A stretch of 64,000 bases of DNA, taken from NCBI RefSeq assembly GCF_002086635.1, contig NZ_MVHD01000011.1:58442-122441 (forward strand), read 5' to 3'. Under the pieces are notes generated by a model. That model was not told the origin of the DNA. It ran no database searches and was given only the letters and a program-made list of their open reading frames with translations. A program made the translations under genes and the position numbers. The DNA comes from Mycobacterium alsense. GTDB taxonomy: Bacteria; Actinomycetota; Actinomycetes; Mycobacteriales; Mycobacteriaceae. Of this stretch, positions 41,822 to 50,213 are shown piece after piece. The stretch's first letter is position 1. The number at the start of each line of letters is the position of its first letter.

Positions 41822-43083
41822 TCCATATCCCAGCTGTCGCCGGCGGGAAGGGAGCACAGCAGTGAATGTATTGCCTTCAGCGGCTTTTCCCGTCCCGGCA
41901 AATGTGCATGGTGCTCGATGAACAGCAAGCCGGCGAAGGTTCCACAACTGTAGAGGTCGACCGGGGTGCGGGTGGGAAAGTGCAATTCGCTGTGGAAGTC
42001 GGACACCTCCAAGCCCGGTGGCGTGCCCAGGCCAGGGATCGTGCCGGTGTCTGTACACAGCACGAACTGCGGCAGCCCGGGCGGAGTGCCATCGTATTGC
42101 AGATTGAAGTGCAAGGTAGACTGCTGGATCACGCCGTCGGACAGGTCGGCTCGAAAGGCATCCGCGATACCGTGGGCTACGTCGACGAGTTCGGTTTCCG
42201 GTCCGATCTCCGCAAGGTAGATCGCCACCCCCAGCGGCAGCGTGCTGCCGGTCAGGCTTGCCGGGGGAGACAGTATGTATCGTAAGTCGACGGGATAGAT
42301 GTACGGGATCGGAATGTGCGGCGTACCACGCAGTTCCCACTCGGTCAGCAGGATGGCTGCGGCCACCACGGAGTTCAGGCTGAGTTGGTTGGCACGGCCA
42401 AACTCCACCAGATCGGACGTCTCTTGCTCGGTGAACCGGATGCGTGCTACCGGAATGGGTGCTACTGCATCAGGGTTCGGCGGCATGGGTGGTGCTTCGG
42501 CTACGGGCAAGTCGTAAGCGAACGTAGCCGGGTACAAACGTTCGAGCCCAGACCGGACCTGCTTCTTGATTCCGCGCTGTTCGAGCAACACCTCCAGCGG
42601 CTCGGGTGCGGCTTGCGGAACGACCGGGCCGGGGTCGCCAGTCTCCACCACCTTCGTGTAAAGGGTGAAAAGCTCCTCGAGAAGGCCGAATGCATGGTGG
42701 GCATCGGCCAAGCTGTGGTGGGTATACAGTGTCAGTGCGCCGCCTGTGCCGTTACCTTTCCATCGCAGATGCATTAGTGACTGGGTCTGATCGAGTTGTG
42801 CTCCCGCTGGTTTCGGTGTGGCGGTGCGGTCGGCGTCGTCGTCGACTACCCAGAGCCCGGGGTGTAAGAACTCATCGACCACGATCTGGTGCCGGCCGTC
42901 ATCAGCTTTCTCAAGGTGGCCGGTGAAAACCGGATAACACCGCAGGAGCGTGTCAAAAGCGGCCGACATCGCGTCGACGTCGACGGCACCCTCGAGGTGC
43001 GCCGTGAACGCAAAGTAGGTCTCGTTGACCGCGAACACTTCTTCGCTGCGAGCCAGCCTTCGGATAACGGATCCGGGAAACAC
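41818..43083 (-). CDS. papA5: PDIM acyltransferase PapA5
   Basis: Condensation-like acyltransferase that transfers mycocerosyl-type chains from Mas onto the two hydroxyls of phthiocerol. 421 residues against 422 for M. tuberculosis PapA5, with the same start MFPGSVIRRLARSEEVFA. The catalytic HHxxxD is HHSLAD at 122-127. Downstream NSVVAAAILLTEWELRGTPH and the C-terminal DLYSCGTFAGLLFIEHH match closely. The GTG at 43083 has a GGGAG site, 15 bases after drrC. Its stop overlaps the enoyl-reductase start, which differs from M. tuberculosis, where mas follows. Confidence 0.95.
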   Translation of the reverse strand: MFPGSVIRRLARSEEVFAVNETYFAFTAHLEGAVDVDAMSAAFDTLLRCYPVFTGHLEKADDGRHQIVVDEFLHPGLWVVDDDADRTATPKPAGAQLDQTQSLMHLRWKGNGTGGALTLYTHHSLADAHHAFGLLEELFTLYTKVVETGDPGPVVPQAAPEPLEVLLEQRGIKKQVRSGLERLYPATFAYDLPVAEAPPMPPNPDAVAPIPVARIRFTEQETSDLVEFGRANQLSLNSVVAAAILLTEWELRGTPHIPIPYIYPVDLRYILSPPASLTGSTLPLGVAIYLAEIGPETELVDVAHGIADAFRADLSDGVIQQSTLHFNLQYDGTPPGLPQFVLCTDTGTIPGLGTPPGLEVSDFHSELHFPTRTPVDLYSCGTFAGLLFIEHHAHLPGREKPLKAIHSLLCSLPAGDSWDME

Positions 43084-43098
43084 CGTAGAACTCCCTTT

Positions 43099-43926
43099 TC
43101 AGTGCGTGCTGCCCCGTCGATAAGCCACGAGTGTCGGAGCTACGCATATCGCGACGATGGCCGTGGACCACAAGAGGGTGGCGGTCAGGGGCCATCGCAC
43201 CGGACCGCCAAGCGACAGTCCGCGCATCGCTTCGATCGCGTAGGTCATCGGCTGGTGTGCGACCGCCGGACGTATCCACTTTGGAAATTGATCCACCGGC
43301 AGAAAGCCGGTCGAGAAGACGACGGCGAGAAGGTGTACGAGTGTAACTGCCTCGAGCAGAAACGTTTTCGCCGTATACAGCGCGACCATCGTGACGAGCG
43401 TCGCGTACGACAGCCCGAATACTACCGGGACGATCAGCCAGGACAGGCTCGCCAGTGCGCTCTGATGGAAGCGAAAACCGAGCAGCATCCCGACGGCGAG
43501 CAAGAACGCCGTCGTGATGACGATCCGAACGGCCTCGGCGGCGATCCGCGAACAGGCACCCGATGCGCGGTGTACGGGAAGCACCCACAACCGCCGAAGC
43601 AGCCCGTCGTCTCGCTCCCCGATAAGGCCGATCGCCCCGACTGCCGATCCGTTGATCGCAGCGGCGAGGGCGTTCATCGGAACGCTGCCGTATAGCGCGC
43701 TGTGCCCGGTGATCTGTGAAACCATGTGCCCGAGCACGATATTCACAGTCAGCAGAAACAAGATCGGCAACACCAAAACCTCGACCACCGCGGTGAGATC
43801 GCGCGACCACCGTAGGAGGATCCGCCGTGTCTGCACCAGGGTCTGCGGGATAAGCACCCGCGCGGAACTTTCGTCGCACCGCCGGTTCCCGTCGGGATTG
43901 GTGACTTTTTCGTGGACCAGGGTCAT
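43099..43926 (-). CDS. drrC: PDIM ABC exporter permease DrrC
   Basis: ABC-2 permease of 275 residues (276 in M. tuberculosis). The ATG at 43926 (MTLVHEKVTNPDGNRRCDES) overlaps the drrB stop. Six hydrophobic helices follow a basic N-terminus. Conserved landmarks are RILLRWSRDLTAVVEVLVLP, GLLRRLWVLPVHRASGACSR and the tail ending in AYRRGSTH, almost the same as DrrC. With DrrA and DrrB it is needed to place PDIM in the outer cell wall, working with MmpL7 and LppX, neither of which is in this window. Confidence 0.93.
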   Translation of the reverse strand: MTLVHEKVTNPDGNRRCDESSARVLIPQTLVQTRRILLRWSRDLTAVVEVLVLPILFLLTVNIVLGHMVSQITGHSALYGSVPMNALAAAINGSAVGAIGLIGERDDGLLRRLWVLPVHRASGACSRIAAEAVRIVITTAFLLAVGMLLGFRFHQSALASLSWLIVPVVFGLSYATLVTMVALYTAKTFLLEAVTLVHLLAVVFSTGFLPVDQFPKWIRPAVAHQPMTYAIEAMRGLSLGGPVRWPLTATLLWSTAIVAICVAPTLVAYRRGSTH

Positions 43927-44738
43927 CGTGTCCGCCTTGACAGCACCGTTGCCGATGCCGGTACCAGGATTGCTGCCAATCCGCATAGCCACGCCAACGT
44001 GGGCACCAGCACGGACCAGGTGACCGTTCCGCCAAACGGTGTGGTGTCACCGGCCAGCGCGCGGAGGGTGTCCACAATTTTCGAGACCGGCTGGTTGCGC
44101 ACAATGGGCTGGATCCAGGGAGGAAACTGGCCGACGGGTTGCACGCCGACAGAAAGTAGGCCAAAGATCAACGGCGGCAGGATCAGTAGCGGCGTCATGG
44201 CCTCCGGGTTTCGGGTTGCGGTGCCGACCAGGTCCGCTGCGAACGACAGCAACGCCCCGACCACGAGCACTAGTACGCAAAAGGCGAGCGAGTAGACCGC
44301 TGACCGGTGGAAGCGAAATCCGATCAGGTGGCCGCACACGAGCGCTACTACCAAAGAGACCAGGCAACGGTACACAGCGGCAGAGATGCGCGCTGCCACC
44401 GGCGTGACCGGTGAGATCGGCATCGATCTGAACCGCCGGTTGATTCCCTGCACGGAGTCGGTCGCCGCGCGGAACGCCGTCGACATCGCAGCGAATGTAA
44501 TGGCCTGTAATGCGATCAACGGCATGATGTACTGCGCGTAGCTGCTGGCGAATCCTCTCGTGGCGGCGCTCATGACGTCGTGCAATGGGATGTAGAAGCC
44601 GGCTGTGAAGACCACCGAGGACGCGATGGTGACTTCGATTTCACCGTTGCGCAGCGTCGGCGAGATGAAGCGGTAAGTGAGGACCCACCACTGTGCGAGC
44701 GCCCCGGGGCGGGGCCGCGCGCGAGCCGGGGACGTCAC
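43923..44738 (-). CDS. drrB: PDIM ABC exporter permease DrrB
   Basis: ABC-2 permease of 271 residues. The GTG at 44738 (VTSPARARPRPGALAQWWVL) overlaps the drrA stop (GTGA); the longer frame is antisense-like shadow. Typical stretches are PTLRNGEIEVTIASSVVFTA, SVQGINRRFRSMPISPVTP (ABC-2 coupling loop) and FRFHRSAVYSLAFCVLVLVV. It forms a heteromeric transporter with DrrC and the ATPase DrrA for PDIM export. Confidence 0.93.
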   Translation of the reverse strand: MTSPARARPRPGALAQWWVLTYRFISPTLRNGEIEVTIASSVVFTAGFYIPLHDVMSAATRGFASSYAQYIMPLIALQAITFAAMSTAFRAATDSVQGINRRFRSMPISPVTPVAARISAAVYRCLVSLVVALVCGHLIGFRFHRSAVYSLAFCVLVLVVGALLSFAADLVGTATRNPEAMTPLLILPPLIFGLLSVGVQPVGQFPPWIQPIVRNQPVSKIVDTLRALAGDTTPFGGTVTWSVLVPTLAWLCGLAAILVPASATVLSRRTR

Positions 44739-45733
44739 TGGACGGACTCCGCGACAGCGGTGTGTGGCTCGGGGGAATTCCCTGTCAACGCGAGGAATAC
44801 TTCGTCCAGCGACGGGCGTCGCAACGCGACGTCGACGACATCGATATTGGCGGCGGCGAGCCTCCCCACGATTGCGATGAGGGTGCTGGCACCATCCGGT
44901 GCCGGCATGGCGATTCGATCTGATGCGGACGTCAAAGCGGCCCTGTTCTTCTCCGGCAACAAAGAGCCGAGCGTCTTGGCGATCACGGGCAGGTCGCTGA
45001 GATCCTGCGGGACGATCTCGCAATAGCTGGCGCCGGTTCGCGCCTTGAGTTCATCGGCCGTTCCCTCGGCAATGATGCTTCCGTGGTCGATTACAATGAT
45101 GCGGTCGGCAAGGGCGTCGGCTTCCTCGAGGTACTGCGTGGTCAATAGTGTGGTGATCCCGGCGGTTTTGAAATCGCTGACTAGATCCCAAATCTTTTGT
45201 CTGCTACGTGGATCCAATCCAGTGGACGGCTCATCCAAGAAAACCACTTGAGGCGGGACCATAAGGCCGCACGCGATATCTACCCGCCGCCGCATTCCGC
45301 CCGAGTATGTTTTCACGCGCCTGTTGCTGGCATAGGCTAGTGCGAATTCTTCGATCAATTCTTCGGCGCGGGCGCGCGCGTCCGACTTATCGAGACCGTA
45401 CAGCCGACCGAACATGACGAGGTTCTCTCGCCCGGTGAGCATGTCGTCGAGGGCCACGTGTTGGCCGGTGAGCATGATCGACCGGCGTACGCCGGCTGGC
45501 TCGGAGACGCAGTCATAGCCGGCAACGATCGCACGTCCTCGATCCGGCCTGCTCAGAGTCGACAGGATGTCTACGATTGTGGTCTTCCCCGCCCCGTTGG
45601 GCCCGAGGAGACCGATCACCTCACCGCGACCGACTTCGAAGCTGACGTCCTGCAAGGCCACCACCTCGCCGTAGGTCTTGCGCACCTGATCGACCACGAT
45701 CGCCTTGCCGAAACCCCGCGCGGCGTAACTCAT
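44735..45733 (-). CDS. drrA: PDIM ABC exporter ATPase DrrA
   Basis: ATPase of 332 residues starting at the ATG at 45733 (MSYAARGFGKAIVVDQVRKT) behind AAGGGAG, 25 bases after ppsE. Walker A GLLGPNGAGKTT lies at about 41-52, signature TYSGGMRRRVDIA, Walker B VVFLDEPSTGLDPRS. The C-terminal domain ends in RRPSLDEVFLALTGNSPEP, as in daunorubicin-type ATPases. The gene order ppsE-drrA-drrB-drrC-papA5 is identical to M. tuberculosis Rv2935-Rv2939. Confidence 0.95.
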   Translation of the reverse strand: MSYAARGFGKAIVVDQVRKTYGEVVALQDVSFEVGRGEVIGLLGPNGAGKTTIVDILSTLSRPDRGRAIVAGYDCVSEPAGVRRSIMLTGQHVALDDMLTGRENLVMFGRLYGLDKSDARARAEELIEEFALAYASNRRVKTYSGGMRRRVDIACGLMVPPQVVFLDEPSTGLDPRSRQKIWDLVSDFKTAGITTLLTTQYLEEADALADRIIVIDHGSIIAEGTADELKARTGASYCEIVPQDLSDLPVIAKTLGSLLPEKNRAALTSASDRIAMPAPDGASTLIAIVGRLAAANIDVVDVALRRPSLDEVFLALTGNSPEPHTAVAESVQ

Positions 45734-45758
45734 TGGATCTCCCTTCAACCCTCGAACG

Positions 45759-48700
45759 TTATGCGCCGGACAAGTCCACGAGGGCCAGGTCCACAGGCCT
45801 TGATGCGCCGTCGGCTTCGCCGGGGACGGTGCGGATGGCGTCATCGATGAGAACCCGTAGGGCTAGCGGGAATCGGTGTGCCAGAAGCTCGGCCGTTGCG
45901 CGTGCAACGCGGCTTGTGTCGCACCACCAATCGAGATGAAGCATGCCCGAGTGGCGGTACACCCGAAACTCCATGGCGTGGCCCAGACCCGGAATTGTGT
46001 CGCGAACCGGTCCGATTGCCGAAATCGTGTCGGAATCAAATTGAATCGGCGCATCGGTGGGGGGCAGCTGCGGAATCATGCCCACGTACCGGAAGTGGAT
46101 GTCGGCGGAGCCCGTCGCCGCCAATTGCCGCGCGGTGGGCGCATAGACGTAACGCAGTAGTGCGTAGCCGATTCCGTGGTGGGGGACGGACTTGAGGGTG
46201 TCGCCAACTGTGGACAGCAGCGTCGCCGCGTCGCTGTCCCCCGTGCACGGTACCGGGACGGGGTAGACCGTCGTGAAGCGGCCGACAGTCCTGCGCAGGT
46301 CCACCTCGGGTCTCAGCACCGTCCGCCCAGTGCCTTCCAAATCCACCGAGATCAAGCCCTCGCCCACAGTTTGGGCCATCGTCCGGCCCAACGTCGCCAG
46401 CAGGATTTCCTCCATCGACACGCCGAGTCTGCGGCGGGCGTCGTCGATCTCGGCTGTCTGATCAACGGTCAGCGCCGACGGTAGCCGGGCCAGGTCGCTG
46501 AAATGTGGCCGGTCGGATACCTCGGGGTCGCCCAGCCGCAGCGTTGATCTGGTGGAGTTCTCCAGCCAGAAGTCTCGGGTACCCAGGACCGCCGGGTGCG
46601 TCGCCAGGGTCGCGGAACGCAGAGACCATTCGCGCCATTCGGCGCTGGCAAGGCGCAGCACGATGTCCTCACCCGCAAGTCGCTGGGTGAATGCGGTGAG
46701 CAGGTCGGCCAGCAGGATCTCGCGAGAAGCGTTGTCCGCTACGATCTCGTGTACCGACAAGATCAGGTAGCTGGCGTCTTGCCCAATGGACTCCGGGCCC
46801 GAAACATGGGTGGCGGTCAACAGCGCGGACAAGTCATTTAGCGCCACAGCCTCAGCAACGATGTCTCGCACCGCGGCTGGCAGCGCAGCGGGCAGGCGGT
46901 CCGAGCTGGCTTCGACGTCGCCGGAAAGCGAACGGGTCGACAGCCGGTCGAATTCCTGCGGTGGCGCGATGTGCTGCTCCCACGCCCCTGCACGCTCGAC
47001 GAGACGAAGGCGCAACGCGTCGTGATGGTTAGTCACCGCGGTGAGCACGGACCGGACGTCCTCAACGCCCACGCCCGGCGCGAGTCGGAAGACGAGGGGG
47101 AACCGCCAGCGGCCGGGCTCTTGCACACCTTGATCGAAAAACTGCGCGACATTCGGCGGCACCGCGAAATGGGCGGTCAGGTCAAGAGGTTTCGCCAAGC
47201 TGCCTGCCGCTTCCTTAGCGTCGACGTGCGTTGCCAGCATGGCCAGTGTCGGATGTCGGTAAAGATCCTGCGGCGTGACATCCAAACCTGCATCGGTGGC
47301 GGCGGCCGAGATGCCGATCGAGATCAGTGAATCGCCGCCGAGGTCGAAGAAATTGGCATTGCGGTCGATCGATTTGACGCCCAAACAGCGCAGCCAGATC
47401 TGCCGTAGTGCCGCTTCGGTTTGCACCTTGCCATCGGCAGCCCGTTTGGAGTGGGTGCTGGCGTCGTTAATGGGGGTGTTCGATAGGGCGGGTCGATCGG
47501 TCCAGGTGATCGGCGTCGGATCGATCCAATGCCGTTGATGGGCAAAGGGGTATCCGGGGAGTGACACGATTCGCGGATTCGGTCCCGTTGCTGGCGACCA
47601 ATCGACTTGCACGCCTGCCGCCCACAGTTGACCGAGGCCGAGCAAGAAGGTGTCTCGATCATCGCTGTTCTGGATCGGATGCCGCATGAGCCGAATCGCG
47701 CGGTGGCCGTCCGACCACTTCGGGTGCCGCATTGCTGACCCCGTCAGGCCCCCACCCGGGCCCACCTCGACGAGGATCCGACCCGGCTCGCTCAGCGCCA
47801 CGCCGACCTCGTCGGCAAACCTGATCGTGGAGCTGATTTGGCGGGCCCAGCTCGCGGGGTCGGTGACCTGTTCGTCGGTCATCCACGTTCCCGTCAGGTT
47901 GCTGAGCAAAGGGGTGTGCGGGCGCCGAAGCTCGATGCCGGAAAGGAACTCCTGGAACTGTGCGGCCATGGGATCCATCGAACTGGAGTGGAACGCGTGG
48001 GTCGCGCGGACCCGTCGGGCAGTGATGCCGACCTCGCGAAGACGTTGGGTGAAGGCCCGGATCTCGTCATTCGGCCCCGCGACGACGCAGTGGCCGGGAT
48101 CGTTCACTGCGGAAAGGTCCACCCCTTTGTGGGCGTATTCCGCCAGGTACGGGGCGATGACTTTGGGACCCACTGCCACCGCGACCATGGAACCCGGTGG
48201 GGACTCATGCATCAGGCGGGCGCGCAGTGACACCGTTTTGATTGCCGTGTCGAGATCGAATACCCCGGCCAGGGTGGCCGCGATGTATTCACCGGTGCTG
48301 TAGCCGATGTACGCTCCAGCGCGCACCCCGTATGTTTCGACCAGCCGCGTAAGTGCGTATTCGACCGTAAACAGGGCCGGCTGAGAATAGTCAATCCGCT
48401 CCAAGTCTGTTGTGGCGTCGCCGAATATCTCGGCGCGTAGGTCGATGCCCATCTCGTTACGGAAGCGGGAGGCGCACCTGTCGAAGTGTTCGGCGAAGAC
48501 AGGTTCGGAGGCGTACAGGCCTTGGGCCATCCCTACGTGCTGGGCGCCCTGCCCGGGGAACATGAACACGAGGAGTTCTGAGCCGGATTCGGTATTCTCG
48601 CCGATGGATTCCCCGACAAAAACGTTGTCGTGGTCGGATGCGCGCAACACCGTCGCCGCGTGTTCACGGTCGTGAACTACCGCCACCATGCTGAGGCGGT

Positions 48701-50213
48701 GTTTGCGGCGCCCGGAGAGGGTAAACGCGGCGTCGGTTAGGGCAGGAGCATCCGGCCTGACCAATGCCGCCGCCAGCGCAACACGGGATTCCTGAAGTGC
48801 CACTTCGTCTTCCGCCGAAACGAGCAGCACCTGCGGGCCGGCGGGCTCGAGCCGCGCTGCGGCAGGGGGCGCCTCCTCAATCACGACGTGCGCGTTGGTC
48901 CCCCCCACGCCGAACGAGCTGACCCCGGCCCGCAGCGTGCCCTCCCATTCCCAGGGGCCGTACGCACTTTGCACGGTGAACGGGGTCTCGTCGAGACGCA
49001 GTTCCGGGTTGGGGGCCGTGTAGTGCAGCGTCGCCGGGATCGCTTTGTTCTTCAGGCACAGAATGGTTTTGATCAGACCCACAACACCGGCCGCCACCTC
49101 CAGGTGGCCGATGTTCGACTTGACCGAGCCTAGAACACAGGGAGCCGCACGGGTTGCCGCCGATACGGCGAATGCGGTTCGCAGACCCTGGACTTCGATG
49201 GGGTCGCCTAGCGGGGTACCCGTTCCGTGTGTCTCGACGTAGCTCACGGTGGAGGCATCGATGCCCGCCACGGCGTGGGCTTCGGCGATGACATGGGCTT
49301 GAGCGGCCGGATTTGGCGCCGCGTAACCCATTTTCATGGATCCGTCGTTATTGATCGCCGAACCGCGGATGACGGCATGAATTCGGTCGCCGGCCTCGAT
49401 GGCGGCCTGCAGCGGTTTGAGAACCACGATGGCCACGCCGCTGCCGAACACCGTGCCATCGGCCCGCACATCGAAGGGCCGGCAGTGCCCCACCGCCGAT
49501 ACCATCGATCCCGGCGAGTTCCAGTAACCCACATGGTGGGGGATCGACAGTGACACCCCCCCGGCAAGCGCCATGTCGCATTCCCCGCTGAGCAGGCTCT
49601 GACAGGCCAAATGGACCGCAACGAGCGACGACGAGCATGCGGTCTGGACCGTGATGCTCGGTCCTCGAAGATTGAATTGGTGGGATGCCCGCGTTGCCAG
49701 GAAATCCTTGTCGTTCTGGAGGAACAGGTTGAATTGTTCGAAATTGAGGCCCTGCCCCATGGCGGCGTCGCCGGCACGGTGCGACATCAGGTTGTGCAGG
49801 AGGTAGCCGCTGGGGGAGCTGGTTCCGTAGACACCGATTGAGCCGCCGAACCGCGCCGGATCGCAGCCGGCGTCCTCGAACGCGTGCCAAGCGCACTGAA
49901 GAAACAGTCGGTGTTGTGGATCCAGCAGCCGAGCGGATTGCGGTGGGAAGCCGAAGTACTCAGCGTCGAACTCGTCGAATCCTTGGATGACCGGTGCCCG
50001 CCGGACATACGCGGGATTTGCCAATGCTTCATCGCCAATCCCGGCAGCCCGTAGTTCTTCCTCTGAGAATGTGACGATGGATTCCTCGCCGCGTCGCAGA
50101 TTGTCCCAGAACTCCGAGACGCTATTCGCCCCCGGGAACTTACCGGCCATACCAACGACCGCGATTGCGCTGGCCGGCAAACTCTTTGCGTACGACTCCG
50201 GATCGGTGCTCAT
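45759..50213 (-). CDS. ppsE: Phthiocerol synthase PpsE (KS-AT-ACP-condensation)
   Basis: Last module of phthiocerol synthesis, 1484 residues (about 1488 in M. tuberculosis). KS has Cys193 in [14 protein letters not shown] has the unusual GYSTGEYIAA in place of GHSxGE, and HAFHSSSMDPM at the selectivity site. The carrier is NRPS-like, FFDLGGDSLISIGI. It is followed by a condensation-type domain with HEIVAD (HxxxD) and a long C-terminal tail. There is no reductive domain, as expected. This module adds the final unit and presents the chain for release and PapA5 action. The ATG overlaps ppsD (ATGA); drrA follows after 25 bases. Confidence 0.95.
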   Translation of the reverse strand: MSTDPESYAKSLPASAIAVVGMAGKFPGANSVSEFWDNLRRGEESIVTFSEEELRAAGIGDEALANPAYVRRAPVIQGFDEFDAEYFGFPPQSARLLDPQHRLFLQCAWHAFEDAGCDPARFGGSIGVYGTSSPSGYLLHNLMSHRAGDAAMGQGLNFEQFNLFLQNDKDFLATRASHQFNLRGPSITVQTACSSSLVAVHLACQSLLSGECDMALAGGVSLSIPHHVGYWNSPGSMVSAVGHCRPFDVRADGTVFGSGVAIVVLKPLQAAIEAGDRIHAVIRGSAINNDGSMKMGYAAPNPAAQAHVIAEAHAVAGIDASTVSYVETHGTGTPLGDPIEVQGLRTAFAVSAATRAAPCVLGSVKSNIGHLEVAAGVVGLIKTILCLKNKAIPATLHYTAPNPELRLDETPFTVQSAYGPWEWEGTLRAGVSSFGVGGTNAHVVIEEAPPAAARLEPAGPQVLLVSAEDEVALQESRVALAAALVRPDAPALTDAAFTLSGRRKHRLSMVAVVHDREHAATVLRASDHDNVFVGESIGENTESGSELLVFMFPGQGAQHVGMAQGLYASEPVFAEHFDRCASRFRNEMGIDLRAEIFGDATTDLERIDYSQPALFTVEYALTRLVETYGVRAGAYIGYSTGEYIAATLAGVFDLDTAIKTVSLRARLMHESPPGSMVAVAVGPKVIAPYLAEYAHKGVDLSAVNDPGHCVVAGPNDEIRAFTQRLREVGITARRVRATHAFHSSSMDPMAAQFQEFLSGIELRRPHTPLLSNLTGTWMTDEQVTDPASWARQISSTIRFADEVGVALSEPGRILVEVGPGGGLTGSAMRHPKWSDGHRAIRLMRHPIQNSDDRDTFLLGLGQLWAAGVQVDWSPATGPNPRIVSLPGYPFAHQRHWIDPTPITWTDRPALSNTPINDASTHSKRAADGKVQTEAALRQIWLRCLGVKSIDRNANFFDLGGDSLISIGISAAATDAGLDVTPQDLYRHPTLAMLATHVDAKEAAGSLAKPLDLTAHFAVPPNVAQFFDQGVQEPGRWRFPLVFRLAPGVGVEDVRSVLTAVTNHHDALRLRLVERAGAWEQHIAPPQEFDRLSTRSLSGDVEASSDRLPAALPAAVRDIVAEAVALNDLSALLTATHVSGPESIGQDASYLILSVHEIVADNASREILLADLLTAFTQRLAGEDIVLRLASAEWREWSLRSATLATHPAVLGTRDFWLENSTRSTLRLGDPEVSDRPHFSDLARLPSALTVDQTAEIDDARRRLGVSMEEILLATLGRTMAQTVGEGLISVDLEGTGRTVLRPEVDLRRTVGRFTTVYPVPVPCTGDSDAATLLSTVGDTLKSVPHHGIGYALLRYVYAPTARQLAATGSADIHFRYVGMIPQLPPTDAPIQFDSDTISAIGPVRDTIPGLGHAMEFRVYRHSGMLHLDWWCDTSRVARATAELLAHRFPLALRVLIDDAIRTVPGEADGASRPVDLALVDLSGA

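Noticed and set aside
41822..42340. N-terminal extension of the enoyl-reductase frame over papA5
   Set aside because: The extension is out of frame with papA5 and has no motif. The nucleotide-binding loop begins 13 residues after the GTG at 41821, as expected for the family.
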